The notes under the pieces were generated by a model. The model was given only the letters and a program-made list of their open reading frames with translations. It had not been told where the DNA came from and made no database searches. A DNA stretch of 64,000 bases. Source: Aptenodytes patagonicus (taxonomy: Eukaryota; Chordata; Aves; Sphenisciformes; Spheniscidae). The stretch spans positions 12,280,417 through 12,344,416 of the forward strand of contig NC_134959.1 in the NCBI RefSeq assembly GCF_965638725.1, written 5' to 3'. This document shows, one piece after another, positions 12,927-23,700 of this stretch; position 1 is the stretch's first letter, and each line of letters opens with the position of its first letter. The position numbers were made by a program, and so were the translations under genes.

Positions 12927-15900
12927 CTGAAAAATCCTAATTTGATATAGTCAAGCCAATTTTCTTCAGAGGCCACCAAAATTCCTTTAGAATATCCTTG
13001 AGAAGGGACTCCTTGATTTTTTTGTGATCTTTTGGGTAGAATGACATACTCAGCATTTACAAGTTTATGAAGAGTCTCTGTAGAGCTGTGCTTAAGATAA
13101 CATAATAAAAAAAACCCCCATCTTTGTCTTCCTAAAAAACGTGCACTATGCAGGCAGGTCTAGTGCAAAACCCTTTGCAAACCTGAAGATCTTTCCAACA
13201 GCCTTATTTGTCACAGGGGCAAGACCAACTACACTGTAACCAAGAACTAAGTAAGGAAAAAATGCAGGTATTTAAAAACGCTGGGCATTAAGAACTACAT
13301 AGTCATCTAATCTTTCCTCTTGACTCCCACAAGATGCAAAGATCTTACAATCCAGTATCATAACCCGTCATCGACACAGCTATTAAAAAAGGCCGTTTTC
13401 TTATATTCCACTTGCAGCATGCCTGCAGTTACTCAGAAAAAAAATTAAAATGCATTTAAGGATGACAGTAGTGAGATCACCTCTTACAGTACATCTATTA
13501 ATGGTAGGATTCAAAGAAGAGCAAGTGCAAGTAAACAGACCGGTCCTCTGATTAAAATTAAGTAACTGTTAAGTAGCAAGGTTAGAATGGAAAGTACCCA
13601 TTCTGAGATATGGCTAAGCTACAATTAAAATCTGCAGGTTAGAATGATCCTTACTATTTGCTTAAGTATTGGTCAAAGCAGAACACGTGCATTACTGCAA
13701 GCAATAAATACCAACCCTAACAAACATTAACCTTTATTATTAGTGACTAATGATAATAAAAGGTGTATTTATACACTGTGCCCTTGCTATTTCCCAAATT
13801 AAAGTTGAAAATTACTTTTTACAATTTAATTGGTAAATAGCATTTGAAAAGGTTCAAACTACACCGTTTAGACAGGACCAGCCCACAGAGTGTTTGCTTC
13901 TGCAGCCCCTTGGAATTTGAACTCCTTGATCTCTTCATCTATGTATATATTTGAGAGGGAAGGAGTCTTTTCCCATGGTTGTAAAATACCATTTCTCTTG
14001 TCCATGACGAAAACAACAGTAGAATCCTTGAACTCAATGTTTATTTTTTTCTTAAGTGGCTGAGGAAAAGAAGGATTGCTGGTAAAATTGCAAATCCTTT
14101 AAGTTTATAGCATCCCAAGAAGATTAACCCCTAAAAGAAAACTAGACAATAAATGAAGATACTTTTCCATTTTTATAAGGAAACACAGGCTAGTTAAGGT
14201 CAAGTCACTGGCAGAGATTTAAGACACCTATTAAAAAGATGGGAACTCTCCAAATACACATTTCAGGTTGAGCAAAAAAGCTGGTTGCTTAGGCAAGAAC
14301 TCAAACAACGTATTTTCAATGTTGCCTTTATTGTATCTGAAGAAACAAAGTATAGATCTGATGCAGAAAGAAAAGACATCTGAAGACATCACGAGACGTG
14401 TAGAACATACATCTGCACAAAAAATTCAAAGATTACCTGCATTAAATCTAAGAAAATTCCTAAGCAAAACTTTACTTAATATGGAATGAAAGATTACATA
14501 CTCCATTATCCTTTCACCAAAATTATATACTTCCCCCCCCCCCCTTTTTTTTTTCCTGTTGTTCTGGAAATTCCAGGGTAGAGATGATGTGAAAGGTGTG
14601 TCTGCTTCATCTTGAGGGACAAAGCCCCATAATATGATTCCCCCCCTTCTTTTTTCTTTTCACATTAGCTATTTCAATAGTTTCTGTGGCATTTCAGGAA
14701 AAACATAGAAATAAGAAGATTATAAATCTTAATTTCAAAATTATCAGCTATAGACAACATAGAAGTATGTTACATAATACCTGATCCCAAATGAGGCATC
14801 TGCAATTGATGGATATAAAAACATTAGTTTTTATCTACATCACAATTACCATGAAAAATATTTTGAAGTCCTTGTAAAAGATGCAGAAAAAGGAGTAAGT
14901 TGTTGATATCTGGGTTTTCATATGCTTGTAGTAAGACTATAATTTTAACACTCTTTATTCTCTTTAATGTGGGGAAAGAAAGAACTTTTGTCCAACCATC
15001 GTTCAGATGGTGATTTTCGAACAAGAAGTTAGTTAAGATGGATGAGCTTCTCTTGAAGTTTAACCCTATTTCTGTGAGAATTAAACAAGAAAAACAAAGA
15101 GAGGAAAGAGTAAGACTGAGTAAAAAAAAATACAGCTTTGGTTTTGTTTTCAGTACTGACATTACTTTGCAATCTCAGTCTCGAAGACAGACATTCACAT
15201 CACAGAGTCTGGCACACACGGCAAATACAAACCAATGTAAGTCTGTTTCACATTTTCTTAGAGTCCATTTTTAGTCACAGATTTAGATCAACATTACAAA
15301 AGACAGGAATTCCTGATGATCAAGCCTACATGCTTAAACAGAAGGGTTAAAAAAAAAAAAAAAAAAAAGAAAAACAACTGTCAAATCATGCCAGGATACA
15401 GTTTTGTTGATACTTAGGTCTTACTACAATTTGGTCTTATTTCCAGTCCTGTACTACTGTTGTTCATGACGCATTATCTGAACAAGATAGCAAATCTTAA
15501 CATCAGTGACTAATACCAGTACATCTTTTAGCGGTAGATGTATATTGAAAAAAGTCAGCTGAAGTTAGATCCGGTTCATCAGGACTTACTGGTTTGGATG
15601 TCATACAGGAAAGGAGCTGTACAACTGCCTTGCCAAAAACAATGAAGTGAAACATGATTAAGGTTTTTTTCGCAAGTATTTTAGGGATGACTAGCAGGAA
15701 CAAAAGAAGCTACCTTATTTCAGCATTCAGGATAACAATACCTTTTTCCTGGATATACAACCGTATAGAAATAGAGAACAGCATTTTCACTAAAGCAAGA
15801 TTTTTAAACATTTACAAAAATGAAAAATTAATTGGAATTGCAAGTGAAGGGAACACAAGCTGTCCACTCAGCTGCCTTCAGGTTAATGAAAAACAAAGGA

Positions 15901-16345
15901 AAGATTTCTGCTCACACTTCTCTACCTTCTCAAGATAAAAACATCAACTATTTTTATAGGATGCAGCTAACATCTGGACAGATGTTCTCAATGCACCCAT
16001 AACACAAAAATTACTTCAAGGTTATCTTTCCAAAGTATTTCTAAATTAGAAAGTGCTTGATATAAAAACATCAAAATAGACTCTTCAAAATTATGGTTCA
16101 CTCTCACTATGTAATATACTACTTAGGTACTGGACAAACATTCTCACGAATGGAACAAAGACTTTTTTTTTTTAAAGATAAACTAATTGGACTATTGGTT
16201 TACCTGTGGTTCCTATCTCAAAGCTTCTTGGCTGAGAATGGGTTTAATGATTACCTTTTATAACCTCTGTACTTAAGCTGCTGCTGCTTCTGCGTATTCT
16301 GGTTTCAGACATGGACATGTCTTGCTGTCTAACTGGCTGGTAAAT
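9067..16345 (-). CDS. Unrecognised multi-exon gene (C-terminal part, single-gene model)
   Basis: A chain of minus-strand exons with consistent reading phase, read 5' to 3': 16345-16255, 15628-15590, 15071-14850, 14610-14531, 14059-13879, 12898-12772, 11590-11488, 10229-10157, 9855-9830, 9685-9651, 9154-9067 (stop TGA). Joined, these give 1065 nt, 354 residues plus stop. The first exon begins in phase 0 with no start codon, so 5' exons are missing. I recognise no domain family. There are helix-rich segments (KIIVLLQAYENPD, NNLLLFLHLL), a beta-rich middle (STVVFVMDKRNG) and a tryptophan-containing C-terminal part (LLHWFNLETG, MVVLWSVEAP). Weak points are the donor after 13879 (GTCCTG), the donor after 14531 beside a homopolymer, the donor after 12772 (GTGTTT) and the A-rich acceptor before 9685. 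It could instead be two genes or two isoforms, with an alternative stop at 13868. Confidence 0.55.
10375..10394. repeat. 20-bp perfect palindrome
   Basis: TTATTGTGTATACACAATAA, self-complementary over all 20 bases. It lies in an intron of the unassigned minus-strand gene, about 150 bp upstream (in its sense) of exon 10229-10157. No function can be assigned. Confidence 0.6.
13733..13738 (-). terminator. Minus-strand poly(A) signal after the alternative stop
   Basis: TTTATT on the plus strand reads AATAAA on the minus strand and sits about 130 nt downstream of the TAA at 13868-13870. It would end a short isoform of the unassigned gene. It lies in an imperfect palindrome (13731-13763) that also carries AATAAAA on the plus strand, so it could work in either direction. 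Confidence 0.45.
13868..16345 (-). CDS. Unassigned minus-strand gene, upstream half with alternative last exon
   Basis: Exons 16345-16255 (from IYQPVRQQDM to STEVIK), 15628-15590 (CTAPFLYDIQT), 15071-14850 (73 codons, helix-rich), 14610-14531 (EADTPFTSSLPWNF) and 14059-13868. Acceptors at 16346, 15072 and 14060 have strong pyrimidine tracts. Phases run 0-1, 1-1, 1-1, 1-0, 0. The last exon is 63 codons plus TAA (13868-13870) and contains KINIEFKDSTVVFVMDKRNG and ends NTLWAGPV. A minus-strand AATAAA at 13738-13733 lies about 130 nt past the stop, so a short transcript could end here. An internal weak donor after 13879 would instead lead on to the exon at 12898. The exon ending at 14531 finishes in an A10G12 homopolymer block, which makes its end uncertain. 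No relative is known to me. Confidence 0.6.
14533..14554. repeat. C12T10 homopolymer block (A10G12 on the minus strand) at an exon end
   Basis: Twelve C then ten T on the plus strand. In the minus-strand gene model this encodes Arg-Lys3-Arg-Gly3-Glu at the end of the exon 14610-14531, just before a GTATAT donor. With the lengths as given, the exon leaves phase 0, which is what the next exon needs. Such a tract is prone to slippage and to sequencing error. Confidence 0.6.
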
Positions 16346-17606
16346 CTAACGGAAGAAATAAAGAAATACACTATACAAAGATTCCTGGAGCCTGATTAAC
16401 ACCAAACAAATATAAATAAATAAGGTAAGTGAAAGTATGAATTGTTGAAAGACGATGATTAAAACATTCTGAACACAAGACTTTAAAGGAGAGAAGTTGG
16501 GCACAAAGCTGTAATAAAATTCAGTGACCCAAGCCCTGCATTCCTTACGTGGGCAATTTTCTATTGTAGGTTGAATCTTAAAAGTTAGATTCACGATGAT
16601 TTCTTTTAAAAATCTTTAATTCAAAGCATAAACCGGATGTCTTTATAGCCCAAATATTTCTGAAGACCAGTAGTACTGAGACAGCTGTTCTGTCAATTTA
16701 AAATGCTACAATTTTTGTAGCCAAGAATTACTGGATACTACGTAAGTTGCCTAAACATGACGCATTCCTGAATTACTGCCTGTAAAACTGCAAAATGATC
16801 TTCACATTCAGATTCTAGTAATTATAGCTGTAGGGCCTGAGGATAGAAAAGACTTCTGACTGAATCAGCTTTTAAGAACCAGGACCTAATCTGATCAATT
16901 TCCTTCACTATCTCAGATTGTATTTTATTCCAATACGACGGGAAACAAGCAAGATCCTCACCAAAAAAAATCACAAGTCTAAGTTTAAATAAGAAAACAA
17001 ACTGTTCACATTCTAATTCTAAACAGAACAAAACATTCAGTAGAAGACATTCACCCTGAGGCAACACGGTGGGAGAAGACTGGTGACTCTTTGAGGCAAC
17101 GAGCTGCTAATTAGACAATTAGAGGAGACAACACTTGGTTTAGCAGATACTTGAATCTCCAAGGAATTGAGACAAGGCCTAATTTAACGAAGATCAGAAA
17201 GAAGGTCTCCTAGATAAGAAAACTGACTAGCTTTTGGGAGAAAGATTAAATGTCTGGACCTCCGGAGGAATTCAAAGGAGGGACTAGCTATAAAACCGAG
17301 ATTGTTCCAGCGAGTAGATCTCTCAACTGAATGTAACCCGAGACGGAAGATAGAAAGACATTCACTGCCAGGCGGGTAATGAGGAAAATCCACAGCAAGT
17401 CAGATGGATGAGGTGAAGCAGCTGTAACACCTCCTCGATTTAATCTCCAAGCAGGTAGTTAGATGGAAGTCCTTTGCCTGTGAGCAAGTGTGTGTGTTTA
17501 TGTTTTCTGAGAATATTTAGCTACGCTATTTTGGACCATATATATATCAGCAAAACTCAAGCAAACATTAATATGCTAGACTGATATTTTCTTTTTATTT
17601 CCTTAG
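16346..17606. other. Interval between the unassigned minus-strand gene and SLC7A9
   Basis: The region should hold the missing 5' exons of the minus-strand gene and possibly an SLC7A9 promoter, but none can be fixed. A continuous minus-strand frame runs from 17067 to 16822 (peptide FPSYWNKIQSEIVKEID) and could include an exon ending in phase 0 at a GTGAAG donor; this is unproven. The part from about 17200 to 17400 is relatively GC-rich with CpGs. An AT repeat (ATATATATAT, 17538-17547) lies 60 nt before the SLC7A9 acceptor and could be a TATA-like element or plain low-complexity DNA. Confidence 0.35.
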
Positions 17607-17732
17607 AGATTTCAACAAGTAAACCAAATGGGTGAAGAAAGCTTGAGGAAAAGAAAAGGAGAGGACAACGGAAAACAGGATGGACAATCCATTCAGAGTC
17701 ATGAACCCCAAACAATGAACCTACAAAAGCAG
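17607..17732 (+). CDS. SLC7A9: SLC7A9 first coding exon (cytosolic N-tail)
   Basis: The acceptor TTCCTTAG ends at 17606 and 21 nt of 5' UTR precede ATG at 17628-17630. The exon encodes 35 residues beginning [10 protein letters not shown] and containing SIQSHEP, matching the human tail (MGDTGLRKRR, SIQSQEP) as I recall it. The exon ends ...CTACAAAAGCAG and is followed by GCAAAA, so the donor is GC, not GT. Only this junction keeps the phase with the next exon, which starts GTG GGC CTC (VGLISG). The next GT-type donor, in GCGCGTGAGG, would insert residues and break the frame. Confidence 0.9.
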
Positions 17733-20700
17733 GCAAAACTTTTTCTTTTCCCGGTTCAGTCTGCGTGCGCGTGAGGGTCTGGCAGAGGGAGGCAGTGAGG
17801 GGGGGGGTATCTGTGCACATGCATCATTGTACAAAAACTGCAACTGTGTCCCAATTTAGCAGTGATGTACTAATATCTTGACGGTGTGGTTGGTTTACAT
17901 TTTAGGAAACTGCTAATTACTAGTTAAATAGCTCTGCTATAAAAAATAGGTATTCTTGCTTTTTAATTGTGTTTAAGTCTTTGAATTATTTTTCTAACTG
18001 ATAACTTCAAAGTTGATCAAATGAGACACTTCATAAACTTTACTGTTTCTTTCTGCATGTAATTCTCAGAGGCTGAAGTGAGCTGTTCAACTCAGTGCTT
18101 CTTAAAGTTTGTTAGTGTTTATCGCCACAAAATAGTCACTGGTACAGAAAGACAAGTGAAAATTTGTCTCCTCCAGAAAATTACGGATGCTTTAGAAAAC
18201 AGATGTGCCACTTCCTCTCAGGAGGGAGTGGAATTCCTTTTTAAATTTAAGTAACCTGGAAAAAAATTCTCTATGTGGTTTTAGTTTGATGCCAAGACTG
18301 GCAAAATATTGATGTTACTAGACTAGCCATAACTAACAAGAAAATTTAAGTAGCCCATGCCACTGTTTTTTAGGAGACGCCTCAAGTTTTCGTAGTTTCA
18401 TGTAACATGTACGTCACTACAAAGTCGGAACATGATCTTTTCACCACCTAGCAGTATCAGGATAATTCCTGTGCACAAATACCTGAAGCAAGGAGAGGAA
18501 AACAACTACTTAAAAGAAAAAAACAAATAGACTCCATCCAAGAGAGCGAATCTTTGAAGCTTAGAAAATTCAGAATTCCTCAAATGCTCATAAAAGAATT
18601 TCGGAGTTTAATCAAAGAGCGGAAAGGGGATGTTCACCTGTACAAGGTTAGATCTGAGACCTACATAATCCAAAGGATGGTTTAATAAAGCAAATACACA
18701 GGCAGGTGAAGTCCAAATAACTGTACTTTTGGAAACAGAGGAGTATGCCACAGGGTGCGTATGCATCTTGGAAAGAAAAGAAAAACTTCATATAGTTTAA
18801 TATATATTACTTAGTAAAAGCTGTATATTGAAAGCTGAAAAAAAGAATTCTGTAATGACAATTACTAAATTGTATTAAACCGAAAAGTAATTATTGCATT
18901 ATTAGAAATTACCAATACATCTCCTTTTATTTCAAGGTGGGCCTCATCAGTGGAATCTGTATGATTGTTGGTACAATTATTGGCTCAGGTATCTTTGTTT
19001 CTCCAAAATCAGTACTTGCCAATGTTGGAGCTGTGGGCCCCTGTTTAACCATCTGGGCAGCCTGTGGAATTCTTGCAACATTAGGTAAATGAGTCAACGA
19101 AGAATTTGAGTCTTTGCTTAAATCTTTGTATCTACTCTTTCTGCATACCACTCATTTCACAAATTGGCTAATGGCACCTAGACCGAAATCAATCAGACCG
19201 TGATGAGTGTAGCAGCATTCAGGCAACATTTAAAATATGTGCCATTTAAAAAAGATAAATTAAGTTTTTAAAATCGCAAAGCACATTTTTAGGTAATTTT
19301 GAAAGCAAGTTTTAGTTTGGCTTACTTCATCCACTAACTGTAACACAGAGAATACTTTTCTACTTAAATTACAGACAAAATGTGAAATTTACTGGCAGTG
19401 AGCTAGGTACTTCTGCTATTTTTCTACTTGTATAATTGTGTAAATCTAATATTCTATCATCTGAAAATTTAGCACTAAACACCTCAAAATATTTCAAGAA
19501 GTAAAACAAAAAGGAATTCTTTGGGCATTGTGTCAGGTACACAGCATAAGCAAAAAACCTTTAAGCAAGATGCCAGATACAGCAATAAATCTAGAAGTAT
19601 CACTGTACTTTAAAGCTGAGCTTAGTAGACATTTTACTTCAAAATTGTGCAGCAAGTCTGTTTTTTTTCAAGTTTCCAAAAGGTAGGTCAGCCAGTGCAG
19701 TTATTACTTAGATGCTTCTTATAGTGTTGGTTTCTTAAAAAGAAATCTAATATGAAATCAGAATGTACTTTATTTGCTGAAGTCTTAAACACAAATAGCA
19801 GTAAACTCTGGACTGTAACTTAATAGTTTCGGTATGTTTTTTTCCATTTGCTCACAAGTAATTAAAATTTTATTTTGCATATACAGTAAAATGCACTGAA
19901 ACATGAAAAGAGTAATGATGCATTGTATATATCCATTTCCTTAACTTTGCTACCTATAAAAAAAGTGATAATCTGTTCTAGCCAGTCACAGTTTAAGTGA
20001 TGCATGAATTAAATAACCAATAATAAGTGCTTTTCTTGTTATTTAGGGGCACTCTGTTTTGCTGAGCTTGGTACAATGATCACAAAATCTGGGGGAGAAT
20101 ATCCTTACCTTATGGAAGCATTTGGCCCAATTCCAGCATTTTTGTTTTCTTGGACAAGCTTACTCGTCACAAAACCCAGTTCATTCGCAATCATTTGCCT
20201 CAGCTTTGCTGAATATGCATCAGCTCCTTTTTATCCAGGTTGCGATCCACCCCAAGTTGTCATCAAGTGTCTTGCAGCAGCTGCCATTGGTAAGATTCAT
20301 ACTTTTTTAAGAAAGAGACGAGATCCGTAACTGCATAGTGATTTCCATTCAGCCCCATCGATGAATGCATTTCAGCACAGTAAGACTTCAGTAGGTTAAT
20401 CTTCATGAAGACATCAGGAAGTGACCCTAAACTGAAAGCAACAGAAAACTCTAGAACACAGTACAGCAAGTCCTTCCCACAATAACTAATTCAACAACAT
20501 ATAAAAAGGATAGGTTTAAAAATGGTTTGTTCCTAGTCTAAGTTTCTTTTACTCTTTACTAAGATAGATACAGCTGTGGAATGAACGCTTATCTCTAGCA
20601 GAAAAGGAAGAAAAATTAAGTGTGGAGATATTATTTCTATATTTATCAGAATGCTGTGCAACTTCAATACTTTTTTTTTGTTAAAGGTACTATAAAAATC

Positions 20701-23700
20701 TAATTCATAAAACTTTTTCCTCACTATTTTAGAAGTTATCCAAATGTAGTATGTTAAAAACCTATCAATAATCGAGACAAACAGTGGGAGGAAAAAGCAG
20801 TGCAGTAAATAAGGGGGGGGGAAGGTTTTAAGAGGCAAGTTTTCTTTCAAGTCTGACAAATTTAATGCCGAAATTCATCAATTTCTTTCTTTTAGTGATA
20901 ATTACAATAGTGAATTCACTGAGTGTGAAGCTGGGAAGCTATCTCCAGAATTTTCTCACGGCTGCTAAAATGATCATTGTCGCAATCATTATTGTAAGTG
21001 GAATTGTTCTCCTTGCACAAGGTAATTAAATACATTTTACTTGCAAAAATTATTTTAGCTTCTGCTATGACCATTAAAAAGTTTCCCACTGACAGAAGTG
21101 GCACAACAATAAGGCTCCCTTTATTCAGTGTTTTAGTTCCAGATCTCTTGGGAACTATGGTATTTTGTGTTAGAGAAGGTGGATGGGTGGGAAATGCAAC
21201 ATTACAGATCAATTAAAATCAATTAATACCAATTTTTATTAACAGTGAGATGTTTCAAAACATGAAACATGTTGGAATGTTTCTTCATCTGGTGGGGATT
21301 AAAGGAATTAATTTCAACACTGATGAGTAATCTACGTCTTATTTGCAGGAAAAACTGAAAACTTTAAAGATTCTTTCAAGGACAGTAAAATTTCTGTTAG
21401 TTCTATCAGTTTGGCATTTTATAATGGACTCTGGGCGTATGATGGATGGTAAGGTATCTTTACTAGTGTTAACGGTTACAGTTTAACAACCTTTAACTGG
21501 TTTACCCTCTCCCTGTAGTACTCAGAAATGTGATCCAAAAAAGTCTGACTTGTTATTAAGAATCTCTCAATTCTGGAAAAAGAACCCCAGTTTGATTAAA
21601 AAACAAAAACAAATGAAAAACAAAACCCCCAAACCCTCAAATTGCTGTTTATTAGGGAAGAAACTATACTAGATCCTGAAAGGGCTGCTGCTTTGCTGCT
21701 GAAGGTGCTTTTACCACAGAAGATACTGTGATAACGAGGAGAATATAACACAGTTTAATTCCATTATGTTAGGCAAAATAGCCTTCCCAGAGCCCCTACA
21801 GGTTACCCCATCAAATTCCATTTCTTGTGAAATGTAGTGGCGTTTGATTAGTACAGGAGGGCATTAAAACAACAACAACAAAAAAAATGTCAGAATTCGT
21901 TAGGTTCAACTTTCAAATTTTTTTCTTATTCAGTTTCATTTGGAATTATTGTAAAATTATTGAAGTCGTCTTCCCTGAGCAGCTTTCAATTTTAAATCTC
22001 CACATCTGTTCATCCATTATTATCTACCATGTTAGATTTAATAAACCACTTACATTTGAAAACAGTCACAGATATAGATGGATTTAGGTTTGCATTTATG
22101 TTCTACATACAGCATTTATACTTAGTACTCAGAAGAGTTTATTCTTATGAAAATAATTCTAGAAAGCACTTATTTACTGGCACGAATATTTAACTTAATC
22201 TCTGCCACAGTCCAGAAAATAGTTTACACGTTTCATTTCCCGAAACTAAAGGGAATGTCAGTTGGTCTAGGGCTCCGTTGGCACAAATCTAATATCAAGG
22301 TCTGATCCATTAATGCTATTCTTCAATATTCAAACTGTAGAAGTTTGCATATAGATCCTTATTTTGGAAGGAATTAAGAATATAAATATTAACTTACAAC
22401 AAAGCAAATCCCATTTAGATGCTTAAAACTGAATTTATTTTTAAATGGATTACTCTTTCAGGTTCTATTTCCAAGCTTGAGTGTCTCAACTCAGGCATGT
22501 ACGTCTGCTAATTCAGACATTCACCTAGATTTTTTAAGGGGGCAGGGAAGCTGGTGCCTAAATAATTATTTCAATATGTAACCACCAGGCACCGACGTTT
22601 GAAAATTAGCCTGTTGAACTGTAGATACCAACTTCTCCTCACATTTTCAGAAGTGGACAAGTAAAAATCTTGCTTCAATCTGGTCTACATGCTCTAACAA
22701 AAATGAGTACTTGGAAACTGTAGTTCTGATAGGTGTAGTCCTTAAAAAGGTTTTCATGCCAGTTTTCTAGACAATATGACTTACAGAACAATTGTGAAAC
22801 ATCAGCAGACTTACTTCAGTCCTTGCAATGGGTACTCTTGTGCTTTTATTTGAAAAGAGTCAGATATTGCAAAGCTTGACATTCAAAGGCAATCTTGTAA
22901 ATTTGATATAAATGTCTGCCAAATTTTTGTTCTGTTATTCTGGGATATTTTATCCAAGAACTAAGACAATCTCATTTCAAAATCTCAAGAGATACTTCTA
23001 AAACTGTGAGGAGGAAAAAGATAATGGAGGAAAAGATGGTGAATCAAGAGACTGACATTTGGATAAGAACCTCACATAGTTTTTTGTCCTGCAGTTTTAC
23101 CACTTAAAAGATTGGTTGCACCGTAAATTTTTTTTTTTTTTACTGAAAAGGTAGAAAACAGTAACACAAGAAGTAACACCTGACTCTGTAATATATTAGT
23201 ATTTCAACACCTGACTGCTAATAACATTGTATGAATGTTTTTCCTTCCAGGAATCAACTCAATTATATCACAGAAGAACTTAAAAATCCTTACAGGTAAA
23301 ACTATGTAGGAAAGCAGCGTTTCTAACGACAGAAATCAAACACTTAATATTTTTGTAGAAGCAGGCATGTATTTTGGTTTGGTTTTAAAAGCAATGGTTA
23401 TTCAAGGTTTGAGCACTAACAGACAGAACTAATTAGCATCTATTACATGCTTCATAAATTTGCATAAAGTTGTATTTTTCCTTTTTAAAAATCCTGATTT
23501 CCATGGCTCTACAATAAAGAAATGTAAATACACCTAGAGAGCATATGGGGAAAAGTAAGAGTCCACAGTTTACTCTGACAACTCTACCAGTGATATAGCA
23601 ATGCTGATGGAGTCTTACTTTTGCATTCTTTAGAAATCTACCGCTATCTATAATTATTGGAATCCCCTTGGTTACAGTTTGTTACGTTCTGATAAACATT

